This document shows, piece by piece, positions 59,873 through 64,000 of a stretch of DNA of 64,000 nucleotides (positions within the stretch are counted from its first letter, which is position 1; every line of letters begins with the position of its first letter). The position numbers and the translations under genes were made by a program. Under the pieces are notes generated by a model, which did not search any database, was not told where the DNA came from, and worked only from the letters and a program-made list of their open reading frames with translations. The stretch spans positions 1-64,000 of the forward strand of contig JAFXVP010000008.1 of assembly GCA_017524445.1 (NCBI GenBank), written 5' to 3'. The stretch is from Clostridia bacterium (lineage in GTDB: Bacteria > Bacillota > Clostridia > Christensenellales > CAG-138).

Positions 59873-60778
59873 GAGGGAAATTGCGTAATCGAGTTCCGCG
59901 CCGAACCGCTCCCCCTCTGTCTTGCGTAGTTCCATTAGATACGGCAGCGCATCGGTCCTGCCGCGATTTGCCGCAAGCACGATCGCCTGACGCAAAAGAC
60001 GTTTCGGCGCCGCAAGATTTTTGCCGACGAGCGTTTCCGCCTCCCTGCGGTTTCCCATAAGGATCGCGATCGGATCGAGAACCATTTTGACATCGTCCGG
60101 GATCGGGATCGTTTCCTTCGGATTCTTCGGGCAGACCGCCTGACAGCGCATACATCCGAGCAGGGACGGAAGCCACTCCATTGCGTCCTGCGGGATCTGA
60201 TCGCCTTCCATATAGGAATGAACGCAACGTGTCCAGTCGAACGCGTAATCCCCTTTGATCGCGCCGAAGCAAACCTGTTGACACAGCCCGCAATGATCGC
60301 AGATTTCTTTCGGGTTGCGGCGCGGCGTGTAGTGGACCGGCTCCGGCAATGCCAGCATCGCGCCCTGTAAGCCGAAATACGTGCCGTACGGTTCGAGGAA
60401 GAGCAATTGATTATCCATGCGCGAACCGACGCCGTAGGACGCAATCTGCTCGCGATACGGCGTCTCCGCACGCTCTGCCCGGACACCGTTCTCATTCAGC
60501 GCAGCAAGCAGCCGTTTCATCGCGTGATACGCGCGGTTGCTTGCGATATAATAGGACGCGACAAGCGTTTCGTCGTCGTAAGGCGTGTACGGATACACGC
60601 AGATGAATACGGCGTTCGCCCACGGATAGCGCACCTTCGGATCGTCCGCAAGCGGCACCGTGTTCGGATGAAACACGCCATCTTGTCGATGGCGTGTCCA
60701 GTTCGTATAGGGGGCGACGGGAAGCAGAAAGCCCTCCGCGAAGCCCGCGTTTTTTGCAAGTGCAAAAACGTCCGTCAT
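59858..60778 (-). CDS. QueG-like Fe-S protein (epoxyqueuosine reductase family)
   Basis: The 306-residue protein has the QueG N-terminal layout with VGSRMDNQLLFLEPYGTYFGLQGAML, then two ferredoxin-like Cys sets, CDHCGLCQQVC (about 160-170) and GCMRCQAVCP, and C-terminal helical repeats. QueG uses cobalamin and two 4Fe-4S clusters to reduce epoxyqueuosine in tRNA. The catalytic core here is divergent (no D-N-x-G-L-V-H-P-Y-G in canonical form), so another Fe-S reductase role is possible. The ATG overlaps the V-ATPase D stop as ATGA. Confidence 0.75.
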   Translation of the reverse strand: MTDVFALAKNAGFAEGFLLPVAPYTNWTRHRQDGVFHPNTVPLADDPKVRYPWANAVFICVYPYTPYDDETLVASYYIASNRAYHAMKRLLAALNENGVRAERAETPYREQIASYGVGSRMDNQLLFLEPYGTYFGLQGAMLALPEPVHYTPRRNPKEICDHCGLCQQVCFGAIKGDYAFDWTRCVHSYMEGDQIPQDAMEWLPSLLGCMRCQAVCPKNPKETIPIPDDVKMVLDPIAILMGNRREAETLVGKNLAAPKRLLRQAIVLAANRGRTDALPYLMELRKTEGERFGAELDYAISLLQKE

Positions 60779-61401
60779 GCTTCCTTTGCAAGCATCTCCT
60801 TGGTTTTCATCAGACGCGAGGTATTTCCTCGCTCGTTTTCCTCCAGTTTCATCTGGATGTCATGGATCGCGGCGTCGAACTGCGGGATCATGACGTATTC
60901 AAGCGCGTTGACGCGGCGGCGGGTCTTTTCGATCTCGTCTGCCAATCTGCTCGTCGCCTTTTCGACCTCGGCAAGCTCCAGCATCAGCGGAAGGATCTCC
61001 GCAAGCGCCTGCACCGCGCCGTCGAGATCGGCACCGGTCGTAGCAAAGCCGTACGGATAGACGAAGCCGTCCTGCGTATCGAGCGAAAGCTTCGGCACGG
61101 GAATGGACAAAATGTTCTGCTTGCCCGCATCGACCTTGATCGCGCGCGCCGGATACATCAGCGCTTCCTCGATCTCGTTTCCGCTCATCATGACGCGAGC
61201 AAGCACGAAGTTCTGCATCGCTTCGCCGAGCTTTTTCTCCGTTTCCTGACGCAGCGCCTTGTTTTTGCGCGCAAGAACGATGAAGCGGCGCACGAGCTCG
61301 TCTCGCTTATCCTTCATCATTTTGTGTCCGCGAATGGCAACTGTTCTGCGTTTTTTCAGGTTGCTTAGCTCCATTCGCGTGGGCTTATACTGCAGCGCCA
61401 C
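60775..61401 (-). CDS. ntpD: V-type ATPase subunit D
   Basis: This central-stalk subunit couples ATP hydrolysis or synthesis to rotor movement. The 208-residue protein has the N-terminal PTRMELSNLKKRRTVAIRGHKMMKDKRDEL and C-terminal EKTRRRVNALEYVMIPQ, which are the most conserved parts of subunit D, with long helices throughout. It follows subunit B after 3 bases. Confidence 0.95.
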   Translation of the reverse strand: MALQYKPTRMELSNLKKRRTVAIRGHKMMKDKRDELVRRFIVLARKNKALRQETEKKLGEAMQNFVLARVMMSGNEIEEALMYPARAIKVDAGKQNILSIPVPKLSLDTQDGFVYPYGFATTGADLDGAVQALAEILPLMLELAEVEKATSRLADEIEKTRRRVNALEYVMIPQFDAAIHDIQMKLEENERGNTSRLMKTKEMLAKEA

Positions 61402-61404
61402 GGC

Positions 61405-62778
61405 TTACGCCTCCTCGTAGTATTTTTCGATGTAGACGTCCTTGATACGCTTGAGCTCGGACTTCGGCAGGATCCGCAAAAGTTCCCAACCGAGGTTCAG
61501 CGTCTCCTCGATCGAACGGTTCGTGTAGTAGCCCTGCGAAACGTAGCGCGCCTCGAATTCGTCCGCGAACTTTGCGTAGAGCTTATCCGTATCAGACAGC
61601 GCCGCGTCGCCGAGAATGACCGCGAGTTCCTTTGCGTCCTTGCCGCGCGAATACGCCGAGAACAGCTGGTTCATCGTGTCCGCGTGATCCTCGCGCGTTT
61701 TGCCCTTGCCGATGCCTTTGTCCTTCAGACGGCTCAGCGACGGCAGAACGTTGATCGGCGGGGTCAGGCCTTTGCGGTACAGTTCGCGGGAAAGAATGAT
61801 CTGTCCTTCCGTGATGTAGCCGGTGAGGTCCGGGATCGGGTGCGTGACGTCGTCCTCGGGCATGGACAGGATCGGGATCATCGTGATCGAGCCCTTGTTG
61901 CCGCGGATACGGCCCGCGCGCTCGTACATTGTCGCAAGGTCGGTATACATGTAGCCCGGATAGCCGCGGCGGCCGGGGACCTCTTTACGCGCTGCGGAGA
62001 CTTCGCGCAGCGCTTCCGCGTAGTTCGTGATGTCCGTGATGATGACGAGCACCTGCATGCCGAGGTCGTACGCAAGGTATTCCGCGGCAGTGATCGCCAT
62101 ACGCGGCGTGGAAATACGCTCGATGGCCGGGTCGTTTGCGAGGTTGATGAACGTGACCGTACGCTCGATTGCGCCGGTCTCACGGAAGTCGTTGATGAAG
62201 AAGTCCGCTTCCTCGAACGTGATGCCGACCGCTGCAAAGACGACCGCGAACTTTTCGTCGCTGCCGAGGACCTTTGCCTGACGCGCGATCTGCGCCGCGA
62301 GATTTGCGTGCGGCAGACCGCTGCCGGAGAACACCGGGAGCTTCTGTCCGCGGACGAGCGTATTCAGGCCGTCGATCGCGGAGATGCCCGTCTGAATGAA
62401 CTCGGACGGATAGTCGCGCGCCGCGGGGTTCATTGCCGTGCCGTTGATGTCCAGATGCTTTTCCGCGATCAGCGCGGGACCGCCGTCCTTCGGCTTGCCC
62501 ATGCCGTCGAAGACGCGGCCGAGCATATCGGGCGCAACGTCAAGCTCGATGGAGTGACCGAGGAAACGCGCTTTGCTGTCGGAAATGCGCAAGCCCTGCG
62601 AACCCTCGAAGAGCTGCACCATGGCTTTGTCGCCGTTGATTTCGAGAACGCGGCCGCGGCGGATATTCCCGTCTGCCTGCTCGATCTCGACCAGCTCGTC
62701 GTACTTGACGCCTTCGACGTCCTTGACCAGCATCAGCGGGCCGACGACCTCGGAAATGGTACGATATTCTTTACGCAT
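61405..62778 (-). CDS. ntpB: V-type ATPase subunit B
   Basis: The non-catalytic nucleotide-binding subunit of the V1 head. The 457-residue protein has a beta-barrel N-terminus, [18 protein letters not shown] in place of a working P-loop, [20 protein letters not shown] and the C-terminal [15 protein letters not shown]. The start overlaps the stop of subunit A (TGATG). Ion type (H+ or Na+) cannot be told without the membrane subunits. Confidence 0.96.
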   Translation of the reverse strand: MRKEYRTISEVVGPLMLVKDVEGVKYDELVEIEQADGNIRRGRVLEINGDKAMVQLFEGSQGLRISDSKARFLGHSIELDVAPDMLGRVFDGMGKPKDGGPALIAEKHLDINGTAMNPAARDYPSEFIQTGISAIDGLNTLVRGQKLPVFSGSGLPHANLAAQIARQAKVLGSDEKFAVVFAAVGITFEEADFFINDFRETGAIERTVTFINLANDPAIERISTPRMAITAAEYLAYDLGMQVLVIITDITNYAEALREVSAARKEVPGRRGYPGYMYTDLATMYERAGRIRGNKGSITMIPILSMPEDDVTHPIPDLTGYITEGQIILSRELYRKGLTPPINVLPSLSRLKDKGIGKGKTREDHADTMNQLFSAYSRGKDAKELAVILGDAALSDTDKLYAKFADEFEARYVSQGYYTNRSIEETLNLGWELLRILPKSELKRIKDVYIEKYYEEA

Positions 62779-64000
62779 CAGAACTGTCCTCCTTCCGTCA
62801 GCGCCGTGATCTGTTCGGTCATATCCTTCATGATCGCGTTGTATTCGTCCTCCGCCTCTGCTTCGGGCACGTATTTCAATCTGCCGATGCGTTCACGGAC
62901 CGGAAGCGAGAGCAGCCGTCTGAACGAAGCGTCCTTGTCAAGCGCTTCAAGGTTCTTTTCATAGTTGGTCATGATCGCCTTGAGCATCATGAACTGCTTC
63001 TTCGGCGAAGTGTAGGTGTCGGTCTCGTGGAACGCATTCTGGTGCAGATAGTCCTCACGGATGCTGCGCGCTGCTTCGAGCGTCAGACGGTCCTTGAAGG
63101 ACAGTGCGTCGATACCGACGAGACGAACGATCTCGTCGAGCTCGCTCTCGACCTGCAGAAGATGCATGGTGCGGGAAACGAGGTTCGACCACTCCGTATT
63201 GACCTGATTATTGAACCACGGGGACAAGCGATCCTGATACAGCGAATAGGACTGCAGCCAGTCGATCGCCGGGAAGTGACGCGCGTACGCCAGCTTGGAG
63301 GAAAGTCCCCAATAGACCTTGACGATACGCAGTGTCGCCTGCGAAACCGGCTCCGAAATATCGCCGCCCGGCGGGGAAACCGCGCCGATCGCCGTGACCG
63401 CGCCGAGCCGTCCTTCGCTGCCGAGCGTCTTCACGCTGCCCGCGCGCTCATAGAACTCCGCAAGACGGGAGGAAAGATACGCCGGGTATCCTTCTTCGCC
63501 GGGCATCTCTTCGAGTCGGCCGGACATTTCGCGGAGCGCTTCTGCCCAGCGGCTCGTCGAGTCCGCCATGATCGCGACTTTGTAACCCATGTCGCGGAAA
63601 TATTCCGCGATCGTAATGCCCGTATAAATGGATGCTTCACGTGCCGCAACCGGCATGTCGGACGTGTTCGCGATAAGCACCGTGCGCTTCATCAGCGAAA
63701 GCCCCGTGCGTGGGTCCTTGAGCTCCGGGAACTCCATCAGAACGTCGGTCATCTCGTTGCCGCGTTCGCCGCAGCCGACGTAGACGATGATGTCCGCGTC
63801 CGCCCACTTTGCGAGCTGATGCTGCACGACGGTCTTGCCGCTGCCGAACGGACCGGGAACCGCCGCGACGCCGCCCTTTGCGACCGGGAACAGCGTGTCG
63901 ATGACGCGCTGTCCGGTGATCATCGGCTCATTCGGCGCGAGCTTTTCCGCATACGGTCTGCCCTTTCTTACCGGCCATTTCTGGAGCATCGGAAGCGCGG
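62778..64000 (-). CDS. ntpA: V-type ATPase catalytic subunit A, N-terminus outside the window
   Basis: The frame is open to the right edge, so only the C-terminal part (about 407 residues) is present. It contains [14 protein letters not shown] (Walker A), [47 protein letters not shown] and the C-terminal helical domain. The order A-B-D in one coupled run is standard for V-type ATPase operons; upstream genes presumably lie beyond the edge. Confidence 0.95.
   Translation of the reverse strand, partial: ALPMLQKWPVRKGRPYAEKLAPNEPMITGQRVIDTLFPVAKGGVAAVPGPFGSGKTVVQHQLAKWADADIIVYVGCGERGNEMTDVLMEFPELKDPRTGLSLMKRTVLIANTSDMPVAAREASIYTGITIAEYFRDMGYKVAIMADSTSRWAEALREMSGRLEEMPGEEGYPAYLSSRLAEFYERAGSVKTLGSEGRLGAVTAIGAVSPPGGDISEPVSQATLRIVKVYWGLSSKLAYARHFPAIDWLQSYSLYQDRLSPWFNNQVNTEWSNLVSRTMHLLQVESELDEIVRLVGIDALSFKDRLTLEAARSIREDYLHQNAFHETDTYTSPKKQFMMLKAIMTNYEKNLEALDKDASFRRLLSLPVRERIGRLKYVPEAEAEDEYNAIMKDMTEQITALTEGGQF

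Overview
The window reads as one gene-dense stretch of a moderately GC-rich Bacillota chromosome, most likely from an uncultured endospore-lineage member of class Clostridia. The sequence evidence for this is a large set of sporulation genes (spoIIIAA-AH, spoIVB, spoIIE, spoIIGA, sigE, sigG), a V-type ATPase, a large Bacillus-type SRP RNA, a DUF2273/AmaP/Asp23 cluster, and tRNAs with encoded CCA. No phage, IS element or CRISPR array is visible. Genus or family cannot be fixed from the sequence alone.

Layout. 1-11.3 kb (minus strand): a DUF885 lipoprotein cut by the left edge, then a tightly coupled run ABC-F ATPase, degenerate glycerate-kinase-like protein, pdp, polA, coaE, a lytic transglycosylase, lspA and an RluD-type synthase. 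11.4-14.4 kb (plus): an NlpC/P60 wall hydrolase with a Pro-Thr repeat linker, a PflA-like radical SAM protein and an AT-richer GNAT gene, followed by a MITE-like inverted repeat. 14.8-18.6 kb (minus): HAD phosphatase, folC, a folT-like ECF S component and a cohesin-type surface protein. 18.8-21.2 kb (plus): cysS and a membrane protein. 21.2-23.2 kb (minus): the nucleoside-salvage pair pnp and deoB.

23.3-40.9 kb (minus) is the conserved spoIIIA - asp23 - nusB - xseAB - ispA - dxs - tlyA - nadK - argR - recN - spoIVB chromosome segment known from Bacillus. In Bacillus this segment ends with spo0A. Here the spo0A slot holds two divergent Spo0A-like genes instead: one with a shortened receiver-like N-terminus and one that is only a DNA-binding domain. 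This is the strongest candidate for something undescribed. The spoIIIA operon has a good sigma-E-type promoter and a SpoIIIAF reduced to 55 residues.

41-49 kb: a U32 peptidase whose promoter predicts a leaderless mRNA, diverging from an E2-acyltransferase-like protein whose catalytic His is replaced; a THEP1-type NTPase, a TtcA-like protein, mntP, two consecutive phosphodiester-glycosidase-domain exported proteins, and a GNAT protein. 49.5-52.4 kb: tRNA-Pro and tRNA-Thr under a perfect promoter, a lipoprotein behind a repeat-rich control region, a 36-codon small gene, and a calcineurin-like lipoprotein. 52.5-57 kb: sigG converges on a spoIIE-spoIIGA-sigE operon, whereas in Bacillus sigG lies downstream of sigE on the same strand. 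57-64 kb: tmk, the serine dehydratase genes sdaAB/sdaAA, the SRP RNA, a QueG-like Fe-S protein, and V-ATPase subunits D, B and A (A cut by the right edge).

Functionally, the window combines mother-cell and forespore sporulation control, isoprenoid precursor synthesis and DNA repair housekeeping, nucleoside catabolism, and a series of exported proteins that share Pro/Thr-rich tethers.
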